64,000 nucleotides of DNA from Echinicola sp. 20G (GTDB lineage: Bacteria > Bacteroidota > Bacteroidia > Cytophagales > Cyclobacteriaceae), in NCBI RefSeq assembly GCF_015533855.1, contig NZ_AP024154.1, positions 3,044,501 to 3,108,500 on the forward strand, given 5' to 3'. Of the stretch, positions 35,531-43,451 are shown piece after piece. Each line of letters starts with the position of its first letter. Position 1 is the stretch's first letter. The notes beneath the pieces were generated by a model that was given only the letters and a program-made list of their open reading frames with translations, was not told the DNA's origin and searched no databases. The translations under genes and the position numbers were made by a program.

Positions 35531-36163
35531 ATGTTAAAAATACGTCCTTTAGCACCTCTATCACTGGTGTCAGCTTCCCCTGGATCTTTTTATAGAAGCA
35601 GTAGTAAGCCTTCTGATGAAATGGTTTATGGGATGTTAGAAAATATAATGGGATGGCATTTCTCCAAAGAAATTAGAAGAGATTGTTCAAAAGTAATTAA
35701 AAAACGAGCCAAAAAGGATAAATCTGAATGGGTTGATGCTAAATCTTTGTCAGGTTATGAACCTGTGATCCAAAACTATGTCCAGATTAAGAAATTGTTT
35801 GTGCAACCTTACACCTCATCTTATATAGATCTTTGGACTCAGCATCTTAAACATAATGACAAAAGACATTTTGATGGGGTTAGAAATTATGATCATAGAT
35901 TTACAAGAGAAATTAATATGGCTAGTGATAGTGATAAAGAGACCATTCTAAAATCTAATATTGGACACTTTCCAAAATACTACCAAAGTCCAAAGAAGAG
36001 GGAATTTATTACTGTCCAAGGAGAATACATCTATGAAGTTAACATAAAGGAAGATTTTGTAAATCACCTAATTGACAAAATTGAAGATCCTTTTTCTGTT
36101 CCATATTTAGGCACCAGTGAAGGTTGGGTAGATGTTGTACTTGTAATGATCGAAGATAAATGA
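35531..36163 (+). CDS. cas5: Cas5-family Cascade subunit
   Basis: About 210 residues from the ATG at 35531; ATG (35519) and GTG (35513) starts also exist. The N-terminus LKIRPLAPLSLVSASPGSFY ... SSKPSDEMVYGMLENIMGWH is the Cas5 RAMP signature (first strand, then the P-S...vyGmLenilG helix). The C-terminus GTSEGWVDVVLVMIE completes the fold. Cas5 caps the 5' handle of the crRNA in Cascade. It overlaps cas8 by 4 bases (ATGA). Having cas5 first, before cas8 and cas7, differs from the usual cas8b-cas7-cas5 order and recalls the Porphyromonas-type (PGING) variant of I-B. Confidence 0.85.
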   Translation: MLKIRPLAPLSLVSASPGSFYRSSSKPSDEMVYGMLENIMGWHFSKEIRRDCSKVIKKRAKKDKSEWVDAKSLSGYEPVIQNYVQIKKLFVQPYTSSYIDLWTQHLKHNDKRHFDGVRNYDHRFTREINMASDSDKETILKSNIGHFPKYYQSPKKREFITVQGEYIYEVNIKEDFVNHLIDKIEDPFSVPYLGTSEGWVDVVLVMIEDK

Positions 36164-37686
36164 ATCATCCACTTTCGAAATATGGACTCGCATTGGTATT
36201 AAGGGCTAATGGCTTGGATGAGGCACAGGTTAACAAGGTGACGCATGAAATGTTGGCAAATTCACTAAAAGAGGGAATAAGGAAATTTCGGTTATACACA
36301 AAGGATGACCCTGAATTGGATAATAATTTAACTTATAATCATTACAGCATCAAAGAACTGGATGAAAACCCTTCCTTAGTTCAATCTGCTGGATTATCCG
36401 GAAGAGGCATGTATTTGTCTCAGAATATACTTACCGAGGAGAAAAGTGCAAAGCAAGTTTATAGTGCTGTGAAAAAACTTCTTGGTTTACTGTCCCGGGA
36501 AACTGATTTAGCTAAGACGGAAGCAATCACCATGTCTATCTCGGCGGTCTCTGGAAAAATTAATCAAGGAAAGTTAAGTCAAAGTAATCCAACCTCAAGT
36601 CTATTAGAAGTTTGCTGTTTTGCAATCGGTAATATTCATCCTCTTAAACCTTGTTTCGCATCAAATAATCTCAACTATGCTCTAATTCCTGATTTATCTT
36701 TAAATGAACTGATTGTTTTTATAGATTTTTTTGACCGGATGTTTCAGGACAATGTGGGTAACCTCATGAAGGCCAAAAGCTCTGATGGTAAATATAAAAG
36801 ACCGAGAATTATCAGAGGGAATTACCCAGATGCACCTTATCATACGGTATTTGGTCCTATTGGACTATTGGCTTCTATAGGTAAGTGGGCAAAGGAGGCG
36901 GATATACCCGAAGGTGCAAGGGTTCTGAAAATGTTTAAAGGAAAAAAAATGGACTCCGGGATTTATCATTTAGTACCAATTTATCTTTTAGGCTATGGGA
37001 AGGCCAATGTGTTATATTTTAGTCACTATTTAGTTGAATTAGCAAAAGATAACAAACTTTACCAAATTGTACTAGATCTTGAAAACTCCACACTAATTAG
37101 CGAAGAACGGAAAACTTTTGATAACCCAAAATATCAGCAATTTTATCTATTCACGACACGTTTCTTGCAGCTTTTCAGCGAGTCTTCCTTTCAGGATTTT
37201 CTGTCATTTAGAGCTTATTATGAACCAGAAGTTATACACCTTTTCAATTCTTATTTTATAAATGTCGAATTAAAACATATAAATATGGCTATAGCAAAAG
37301 AGATAGTGATATCAGCTCGGGAGATGGGCAAATGGCTGAATTATGCTGCATATAAAGCCGCTGAAAAAAGCGAAGATAAGTCAGCGGGCAAGGATGCAGT
37401 TTTAAAGAGTAAAGCCAAGTTTTTGATAGAACTAGAGAGTGCTGCTTTTTCAGCAAAGAGTGGTGATGAGCTAATTTCTCACGTTATTACCCGAGCAGGA
37501 AGACTTAGTGGGATGGATGTTCCTCCTGAAGCGCAGTGTTTTATGGATGCGGTCTGCTCAGAGTTAATTACTAGAGAACAGGCTCAACACTTGATTACAG
37601 CTTATGCAAGACTTAGAAATAAGTTTGAAAGAAAGGATGATATTTCAGACAATACAGAGGAACACATTTCAGCAGAAATTGAATAA
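36160..37686 (+). CDS. cas8b: Cas8-type large Cascade subunit
   Basis: 508 residues with no strong database-style motif visible by eye, but its size, position between cas5 and cas7, and overall helical character identify the large subunit that reads the PAM and recruits Cas3. The N-terminal domain ends about residue 150. The middle contains SSDGKYKRPRIIRGNYPDAP and YHTVFGPIGLLASIGKWAKE. The C-terminal 140 residues are a helical bundle (VISAREMGKWLNYAAYKAAE, AYARLRNKFERKDD) that may supply the small-subunit function, as no separate Cas11 gene is present. It overlaps cas5 by 4 bases and precedes cas7 by 16. Confidence 0.75.
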   Translation: MNHPLSKYGLALVLRANGLDEAQVNKVTHEMLANSLKEGIRKFRLYTKDDPELDNNLTYNHYSIKELDENPSLVQSAGLSGRGMYLSQNILTEEKSAKQVYSAVKKLLGLLSRETDLAKTEAITMSISAVSGKINQGKLSQSNPTSSLLEVCCFAIGNIHPLKPCFASNNLNYALIPDLSLNELIVFIDFFDRMFQDNVGNLMKAKSSDGKYKRPRIIRGNYPDAPYHTVFGPIGLLASIGKWAKEADIPEGARVLKMFKGKKMDSGIYHLVPIYLLGYGKANVLYFSHYLVELAKDNKLYQIVLDLENSTLISEERKTFDNPKYQQFYLFTTRFLQLFSESSFQDFLSFRAYYEPEVIHLFNSYFINVELKHINMAIAKEIVISAREMGKWLNYAAYKAAEKSEDKSAGKDAVLKSKAKFLIELESAAFSAKSGDELISHVITRAGRLSGMDVPPEAQCFMDAVCSELITREQAQHLITAYARLRNKFERKDDISDNTEEHISAEIE

Positions 37687-37702
37687 CTAAAGTAAATAGA
37701 AA

Positions 37703-38623
37703 ATGGAGAAAACAATAGGAATATTAGTGTCAGCATTGGTGCCTATGTCAAATCATATAGCAAATGGTGGTGAAAAACTACTGGGAAATGCTTCAAGTAT
37801 TAAAAGAACACCAGAAGGTAAGGTCTATATTTCTGGCCAAATGCAAAGACATGCTCTTTTCAGTGCTATGTCCCGGATTAATGAGTTAGATTCTAAAAAG
37901 GGAGAAACTTATGTCAGCAATGGAGATGGTATAAGCAATTTTATCGAGAAAGATTTGAGAGCAGATTTAGGTGGGTTTATGCATCCATCCAAAGGATCCT
38001 ACTCAGGTCGTAGAACCTCGCCATTGTCAGTGACTCCAGCAGTTGCTATTGATAAAAGTAAAGTAGGCCGTGATTTGATGGTGAGATTTAAAATGAATCA
38101 AACAAGTGAAAGAGATCAAGCTCTGGCTACTCGAGAGTTTTCCGAAAAAGATTTCATGTTAATGAATTTTCATCTTGACCTTTCTTCTCTTAGCATTTCG
38201 AAGATCTTTGAATATGAAGGTGAATTCCATGTTAAGACAAGTTACGTTAAGCACTGCAAAGAAGAAGAAAGGAAAAGAAGGGTAAGGCTATTTTTGGAAG
38301 CAGTAAGATCCATTTCTGATTATGCTAACCAAGCTAGAAATGCTGTAGCAGGCGACCCTGAAAAGGTGCTGATTGTATTTGATAGTAAGTTAAATAGAAA
38401 GGCCTGTCGTTTTTTTGAAGCAACTGAAATTGAGCAGGAAAATATTAAAAAAGAACTCAAATCAAGAAATGCGAAAGTTTATTTAGGTGATGATCAGACG
38501 GATAAAAGTGTTTATGACGCTTTCGAAAGAGCTTTGTCAGATTTGGAAACCTTTTCTTTGTATGATCCAAGTAATGGAGATAAAGAAGTAAAAACGTTTT
38601 TAGAGGCTTTTCCTGAGAAATAG
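37703..38623 (+). CDS. cas7: Cas7 (DevR/Csp1-like) Cascade backbone subunit
   Basis: 306 residues. The N-terminus GILVSALVPMSNHIANGGEK, then YISGQMQRHALFSAMSRINE, is the Cas7/DevR signature (first RAMP strand followed by the sGq..RhAlfsa motif). RTSPLSVTPAVAI and QALATREFSEKDFMLMNFHL cover the thumb and central strands. Several copies polymerise along the crRNA spacer. The stop codon (ending 38623) directly abuts the cas3 start, so translation is coupled. Confidence 0.9.
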   Translation: MEKTIGILVSALVPMSNHIANGGEKLLGNASSIKRTPEGKVYISGQMQRHALFSAMSRINELDSKKGETYVSNGDGISNFIEKDLRADLGGFMHPSKGSYSGRRTSPLSVTPAVAIDKSKVGRDLMVRFKMNQTSERDQALATREFSEKDFMLMNFHLDLSSLSISKIFEYEGEFHVKTSYVKHCKEEERKRRVRLFLEAVRSISDYANQARNAVAGDPEKVLIVFDSKLNRKACRFFEATEIEQENIKKELKSRNAKVYLGDDQTDKSVYDAFERALSDLETFSLYDPSNGDKEVKTFLEAFPEK

Positions 38624-40831
38624 ATGAATCTTGCCAAACCTTCGGGAATCACATTAAAGAGGCATACAGATAATGTCATTGCCCAAGCCGAAGAATGGAT
38701 TTTTTTCCATAAACAGGCCTTTGATAAATATAAAAGGTTTTTCGGTAATTCGGTTGAAGAAAGCCTATTGAAGGTGTGTAAATATCATGATTTAGGTAAA
38801 AAAATACCTGAATGGCAAAGTGCTTGTCAAGCAGAATTTAAGGATTTAAAAGATTTTGGAAAGTTTTCAGGGCGGTATTTAAGAGATGCAAAGGTTAGGC
38901 ATGAAGTACATAGTGTTTTGATCTGTGAAGAAAACAATATAGACCTATCTGAGGAAGAAAAAGTGGCTATTGCCTGCCACCATGGGAAACTTGGAAGTAA
39001 ACATGAGGAAAAGTGGACAAAGTGGCAGTTAGGGAAAGGAACTGATTTATGGAAGAAATTCAAGAGTCTTGACTTCAACTCTGTAAAGGAAGCAGGAAAT
39101 TCAATTGAACCGCTCGTTAGAAAAAGTTATCAATTTGATTTTTTAAGAGCAGCACTTCAATTAGCTGATAAGCGTGCAAGCACAATTGAAAATGAAAAAC
39201 CTGTTTCAAACAGGTTTTCATTTGACTATTCATTCAATGAAAATTGGTCTTTGCGTCCTGTACAAAAAATAGCTAGAGAAAATTCGAAAAAGCTTTTTTC
39301 AATGCTAAGAGCTCCTACCGGTGCTGGGAAAACAGATGCAAGCCTTCTTTGGGCTAAGCAGCAAATTGAAGTAGAGAAAAGAGCGGATAGGTTAATAATT
39401 GCTATGCCAACTCGATTTACTTCGAATGCTCTTGGAGTGAACATTTCTGCCTCAATTTCTCAAACCGGCATATATCATTCTACGGCCATGTTCTTAAAGG
39501 AAGAAGGTATAGAAGGAAATCACTATGCCAGTCTCTTTGAAACACCTGTTACTGTATGCACTATAGATCATTTGCTGTATTGTCTATCCAAGACTAAGGA
39601 AGATCATCATATTTCTTTCGCAAATTTATCTAGTTCATGTATCGTGTTTGATGAAGCCGATTTTTATGATGATTTTACCCAAGAGAACTTATTGGTATTA
39701 TTGCAAGTTTTGAATGTCCTTGAAGTCCCAGTTCTCCTAATGAGTGCCTCCCTACCAGATTCCAGTTTGTTTTATTACAGAAGATCGGGATATGATATTG
39801 AAAAAATTTTAGAGGATGATTCAGATTTGACTAGACCTAGATGTAAAATAACTGAAATCAGAAAGTATGAGAATTTTGAAATAATTGAGGATTTGCTTCT
39901 TAGGGCGAAAAAAGAACCAACTATCATATACGTAAATACAGTTGATAGAGCTTTAAAACTCGGAAAATGGTTTCAAAAGAATTGTGCAGAAGTAAAGGTT
40001 GAGGTTTACCACAGTCGTTTTACTGAAGCCGATAAAATTAGGAAAGAAAAAAATCTTCTTTCGATGCTTGGCAAAGAGGCTTGGCAAACTGGAATGGCCC
40101 AGGGGGTTGCAATTTTGACTCAGATAGGCGAAATGAGTGTAAATATTAGTGCTAATTTCATGATAAGTGAAGTTTGTCCAATTGATAGGTTAGTTCAAAG
40201 GGTTGGGAGGCTGTCAAGATTTGACAAAACAGTTGGTGAATTGGTCATATTGCTTCCTCAAAAAAATGATTCCCTATACCCTGCTCCTTATGGTTCATTT
40301 AAAAATAGAAAGTGGACATCAAATAAATTTCTTCAAATGACAATTGATTTAATTGAACCTAAAGTATATAGTGCGAACGAGTTCAATTATCTGGTAAATG
40401 ATGTGTTTAAACATGGAGTTCAGCCCTCTGATAAGTCTAAATCTAATGCTGAAGATTTAAAGAAAATGATCAGGCACAATTGGCTTATGCTACCTGGTTT
40501 TGAGTTAGATGAAGAAAATGAAAATGGACACTGGCGTACCAGAGACATTACTGGGCAAAGGACCGTAATAGCAATGCAAAAAAATGATATACAATCAGCT
40601 TATTTCGAAAATTGGTCAGATCTATCTGAGCTAATTCACAAAAGAGGTATAAACTGTCCCACATACTTGGTCAAGGAAAATCTCAAACGTGGAAGGGTAG
40701 TGAAAGAGTGTGTTTTAGTTAGAGGTGATGAGAAGGAGTTACTTTTTCTAAGCCCATCGCTTGAATATGAGGATAAATATGGATTGGATTTATCGATACC
40801 CAAAGAGGAGATTAATGATCAGTTTTTATAG
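38624..40831 (+). CDS. cas3: Cas3 nuclease-helicase (HD + SF2)
   Basis: 735 residues. An N-terminal HD nuclease domain has KYHDLGKKIPEWQ near residue 50 (HD pair) and IACHHGKLGSK near 112 (second metal histidines). The SF2 helicase has Walker A APTGAGKTDASL near 230, DEAD box VFDEADFYDD near 341, MSASLPD, and motif VI LVQRVGRLSRFDK near 524. All expected catalytic motifs are visible, so it should be active in target degradation. The C-terminal domain is present. It starts at the cas7 stop and is followed by remnants of non-cas genes before cas4. Confidence 0.95.
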   Translation: MNLAKPSGITLKRHTDNVIAQAEEWIFFHKQAFDKYKRFFGNSVEESLLKVCKYHDLGKKIPEWQSACQAEFKDLKDFGKFSGRYLRDAKVRHEVHSVLICEENNIDLSEEEKVAIACHHGKLGSKHEEKWTKWQLGKGTDLWKKFKSLDFNSVKEAGNSIEPLVRKSYQFDFLRAALQLADKRASTIENEKPVSNRFSFDYSFNENWSLRPVQKIARENSKKLFSMLRAPTGAGKTDASLLWAKQQIEVEKRADRLIIAMPTRFTSNALGVNISASISQTGIYHSTAMFLKEEGIEGNHYASLFETPVTVCTIDHLLYCLSKTKEDHHISFANLSSSCIVFDEADFYDDFTQENLLVLLQVLNVLEVPVLLMSASLPDSSLFYYRRSGYDIEKILEDDSDLTRPRCKITEIRKYENFEIIEDLLLRAKKEPTIIYVNTVDRALKLGKWFQKNCAEVKVEVYHSRFTEADKIRKEKNLLSMLGKEAWQTGMAQGVAILTQIGEMSVNISANFMISEVCPIDRLVQRVGRLSRFDKTVGELVILLPQKNDSLYPAPYGSFKNRKWTSNKFLQMTIDLIEPKVYSANEFNYLVNDVFKHGVQPSDKSKSNAEDLKKMIRHNWLMLPGFELDEENENGHWRTRDITGQRTVIAMQKNDIQSAYFENWSDLSELIHKRGINCPTYLVKENLKRGRVVKECVLVRGDEKELLFLSPSLEYEDKYGLDLSIPKEEINDQFL

Positions 40832-40852
40832 CTTACAATAACCCTGTCTATC

Positions 40853-41298
40853 ATGCATCCCTACCTCACCCATCTCCTTACCGACATTAAAGCCACCCAT
40901 AGGGAAGAAGACCATGAACCGGAGTATGCTCAGAAAGGTTTGGAAATCCATTTCAAAGAGATTGACCGCTGGTTTCTGGAGATGAGGAGCATACATTAGG
41001 GTATTATTGTGGAATGGAACCTGGGGATTTTCCCCCCGGGCAACAGTTTACAGAAGTAGAAATCAGGCAGGTGTTCAGGGCATTCGAGAAGATGCTCGGT
41101 TTGTGGAATGTTGTTCTTGATTTGCCAGATGCTTTGCCTGTGGATAGGCGGTATGACCTGATGGTAGCTTTATTGGATCAGGAGTTTGCACCGATGAATA
41201 GCGGAATGTTTGTTTTCGATTTTTGTTCTGGATATGCGCCGGGCTGTGAGCTCGGGGAGTATTGTAACTGTTTGAAATCATGGAAAGAAGAAGATTGA
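40853..41298 (+). pseudogene. Frameshifted small conserved Bacteroidota protein
   Basis: The ATG at 40853 opens HPYLTHLLTDIKATHREEDH and runs 48 codons to a TAG at 40997-40999. In another frame the segment DEEHTLGYYCGMEPGDFPPG continues to KSWKEED at 41298. Joined, they give one protein of about 147 residues with C-rich FDFCSGYAPGCELGEYCNCL, a family I recognise as a common small Bacteroidota protein of unknown role. A single-base shift near 40970-40980 would explain the break. GC content is higher than in the adjacent cas genes. It is not a cas family. Confidence 0.6.
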
Positions 41299-41395
41299 TC
41301 ATTATTGCCGATCACCGTGAGCGGCCATCCGGAATACCGGTTTTACTTGCCCAAAAAGGACTGAATGTGGAGGAGACTACTCTGAACGTGGTTGT
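41280..41395 (+). pseudogene. ERCC4-type nuclease, N-terminal remnant
   Basis: The ATG at 41280 overlaps the end of the preceding remnant. About 38 residues read RRRLIIIADHRERPSGIP, then LLAQKGLNVEETTLNV, the opening of an ERCC4/XPF-type nuclease domain (D-x-RE..SGi..lL...gl.ve...L.v). The expected GDY strand and the ERKxxxD catalytic motif are missing; after NVV the sequence becomes AT-rich and leads straight into cas4. This looks like a deletion junction. Confidence 0.5.
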
Positions 41396-41421
41396 TTTTT
41401 TATTAACCAGAATTTTAAAAA

Positions 41422-41934
41422 ATGAACATCACTGGAACCCATATTGCCTATCTCCATACCTGCCATCGTAAACTATGGCTGTTTGCCCATGGCATACAGA
41501 TGGAGCATACATCAGATATAGTGGCGGAAGGAAAGCTGATCGGGGAGACTTCCTATGGTGAGCGGGCCAGGAAATATACCGAACTGGCGTTTGACGGGGT
41601 TAAGATTGATTTTTACGATGTCAAAAATAAGGTGATTCATGAAGTAAAAAAAACTGATAAGGTCGAAAAAGCCCATATTGCCCAAGTCAAATATTACCTG
41701 TATGTGCTGGCAAAAAATGGAATAGATGAAGCCACCGCAATACTGGAATATCCCAAAATGAAACAAAGACAAGCGGTGGAATGGGAAGAAGGGGATGAGG
41801 AATTGATCTTGTCTTATATACGTGAGGTGTCCCAGATCGTCCAACAACAAGACTGTCCCTCATTGGTGAAACTTTCTATTTGCAAAAAATGCAGCTATTA
41901 TGACTTTTGTTATGCAGGGGAGGACATTGGTTGA
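41422..41934 (+). CDS. cas4: Cas4 RecB-like nuclease
   Basis: 170 residues. One N-terminal cysteine (TCHRKLW, Cys14) and three C-terminal cysteines (ICKKCSYYDFC, 154/157/163) would bind the Fe-S cluster. The RecB core has KIDFYDVKNKVIHEVKKTDK, with D and E-x-K, and AQVKYYLYVLAKNGI as the QxxxY motif. Cas4 trims prespacers and selects for PAM during adaptation. It precedes cas1 by 13 bases, so the adaptation genes form one unit. It is separated from cas3 by the two remnants. Confidence 0.95.
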   Translation: MNITGTHIAYLHTCHRKLWLFAHGIQMEHTSDIVAEGKLIGETSYGERARKYTELAFDGVKIDFYDVKNKVIHEVKKTDKVEKAHIAQVKYYLYVLAKNGIDEATAILEYPKMKQRQAVEWEEGDEELILSYIREVSQIVQQQDCPSLVKLSICKKCSYYDFCYAGEDIG

Positions 41935-41947
41935 TTTTTAAAATATT

Positions 41948-42952
41948 ATGAAAAAGACCTATTATCTTTTCAATCCAGGCAGGATGAGCCGTAAGGACAA
42001 TACTTTGAAATTTATTCCTGTTGATGAATCTGGGAGGGAAGGTACCCCCAAGTACATACCAATAGAGGGTGTTTCGGATTTATATTGTTTTGGATCTTTG
42101 GATGCCAACAGTGCCCTTTATAACTTTCTGGGAAAGAATGGGATTAGTGTTCATTTCTTCGATTATTACGAGCATTATACCGGAAGTTTTTATCCGAAGG
42201 AATATTTGCTTGCAGGCAAAATGCAGATTGAGCAGACTCGATACCACTTATCTGCTGCCAAAAGGCTTGTGATAGCGAAAAAGTTTGTTCAGGGAGCCAG
42301 TTTCAATATCCTGAAAAACCTGAAATATTACCAAAACAGGGGCAGGGACTTGGGCTATTACTTGGAGAAAATAGATGGACTAGCTGCGCAGATTGAAAAC
42401 GCCTCCGATATCCCAGGTTTGATGGGGATCGAGGGAAATATCCGTCAAAGCTATTATGGGGCATTTGATCATATTTTAAAGGACCATGCGATGGAGGGAA
42501 GAAGCAAACAGCCTCCCTTAAATGAGGTAAATGCTTTGGTTTCCTTTGGGAATATGATGTGCTATACACTTTGTCTGGACCAGATTTACCACACTCAGCT
42601 CAATCCCACGATCAGTTATTTGCATGAACCGGGATACAGAAGGTATTCTTTGGCTTTGGATATAGCAGAAATTTTCAAACCCATATTGGTGGATAGGACC
42701 ATTTTTAGGGTGCTCAACAAAAAGGAGGTTCAGTCAAAGGATTTTGATATTCAGGTCAATAAAGTCATCCTTAAGGAAAGTGGAAAAAAGGCGTTTATAA
42801 GGGCTTTTGAAGAAAGATTAAATGAAACGATCAAGCACAGGACCTTGAAAAAACACGTCAGTTATAAGCATTTGGTCAAATTGGAATGCTATAAGTTGAG
42901 CAAACATATCCTCAATATAGCTCCTTATGAACCTTTTAAAATATGGTGGTAG
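41948..42952 (+). CDS. cas1: Cas1 integrase
   Basis: 334 residues. The N-terminal beta domain starts KKTYYLFNPGRMSRKDNTLK. Catalytic residues are visible: Glu near 160 (LMGIEGNIRQSYY), His near 225 (TISYLHEPGYRRYSLALDIA) and the following Asp region (DIAEIFKPILVDR). It forms the spacer-integration complex with Cas2. It is the type found with I-B systems, with the final IAPYEPFKIWW typical of this clade. 25 bases separate it from cas2. Confidence 0.97.
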   Translation: MKKTYYLFNPGRMSRKDNTLKFIPVDESGREGTPKYIPIEGVSDLYCFGSLDANSALYNFLGKNGISVHFFDYYEHYTGSFYPKEYLLAGKMQIEQTRYHLSAAKRLVIAKKFVQGASFNILKNLKYYQNRGRDLGYYLEKIDGLAAQIENASDIPGLMGIEGNIRQSYYGAFDHILKDHAMEGRSKQPPLNEVNALVSFGNMMCYTLCLDQIYHTQLNPTISYLHEPGYRRYSLALDIAEIFKPILVDRTIFRVLNKKEVQSKDFDIQVNKVILKESGKKAFIRAFEERLNETIKHRTLKKHVSYKHLVKLECYKLSKHILNIAPYEPFKIWW

Positions 42953-42977
42953 GTTTAGAACTTAAACTGATCTTTAG

Positions 42978-43241
42978 ATGTATGTAATTTTAGTATATGA
43001 TATCGGAGAAAGGAGGGTGGGGAAGATGCTTAAGCTTTGTCGCCAATATCTCAATTGGATACAGAATTCCGTGTTTGAAGGAGAGATTACTGAAGTGAAA
43101 TTGAAGGAGTTGCTCTCCAATGCCAAGAAAATAATGAAAGAAAGGGAAGACAGTTTGATTATTTTTAAGAGCAGGAATGAGAAGTGGTTGACCAAGGAGG
43201 TTATTGGTCAGGAAAAGAATGATCTGGATACTTTTTTATAG
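42978..43241 (+). CDS. cas2: Cas2 adaptation protein
   Basis: 87 residues with the ferredoxin-like core: YVILVYDIGERRVGKMLKLC (Asp8 at the end of strand 1), the YLNWIQNSVFEGEITEVKL segment, and SLIIFKSRNEKW. It structures the Cas1-Cas2 integration complex. It is the last cas gene; leader 2 and array 2 begin about 110-210 bases downstream. Confidence 0.95.
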   Translation: MYVILVYDIGERRVGKMLKLCRQYLNWIQNSVFEGEITEVKLKELLSNAKKIMKEREDSLIIFKSRNEKWLTKEVIGQEKNDLDTFL

Positions 43242-43353
43242 AATACAGTTGTCGATCAGTATGTTTTTTTGGAATTGCTAGATGTTTTTTGCGAGGATTC
43301 GATTGTTTTTGTTGATAATCAGTTGTTTGGGTGCTTGTCGAAGGCCAGTCAAA

Positions 43354-43451
43354 ACTCGGCTATTGTAGGTCGACGATTTTTGTTTTAATTTGTGTCAGGA
43401 AAGTATGGTCGAGGAGCTTTTTAGAAGAGGTTTTCTTGGAAAAAGTGACGG
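43354..43451 (+). promoter_or_regulatory. CRISPR leader of array 2
   Basis: Shares with leader 1 the block CGGCTATTGTAGGTCGACGA plus T-rich tail, starting at 43357, 95 bases before the first repeat as in leader 1. The rest of the leader has diverged but keeps scattered identities (GAGCTTTTTAG, GTTTTC, GGCCT at the repeat edge). The conserved block is likely an integration or promoter signal. Confidence 0.8.
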
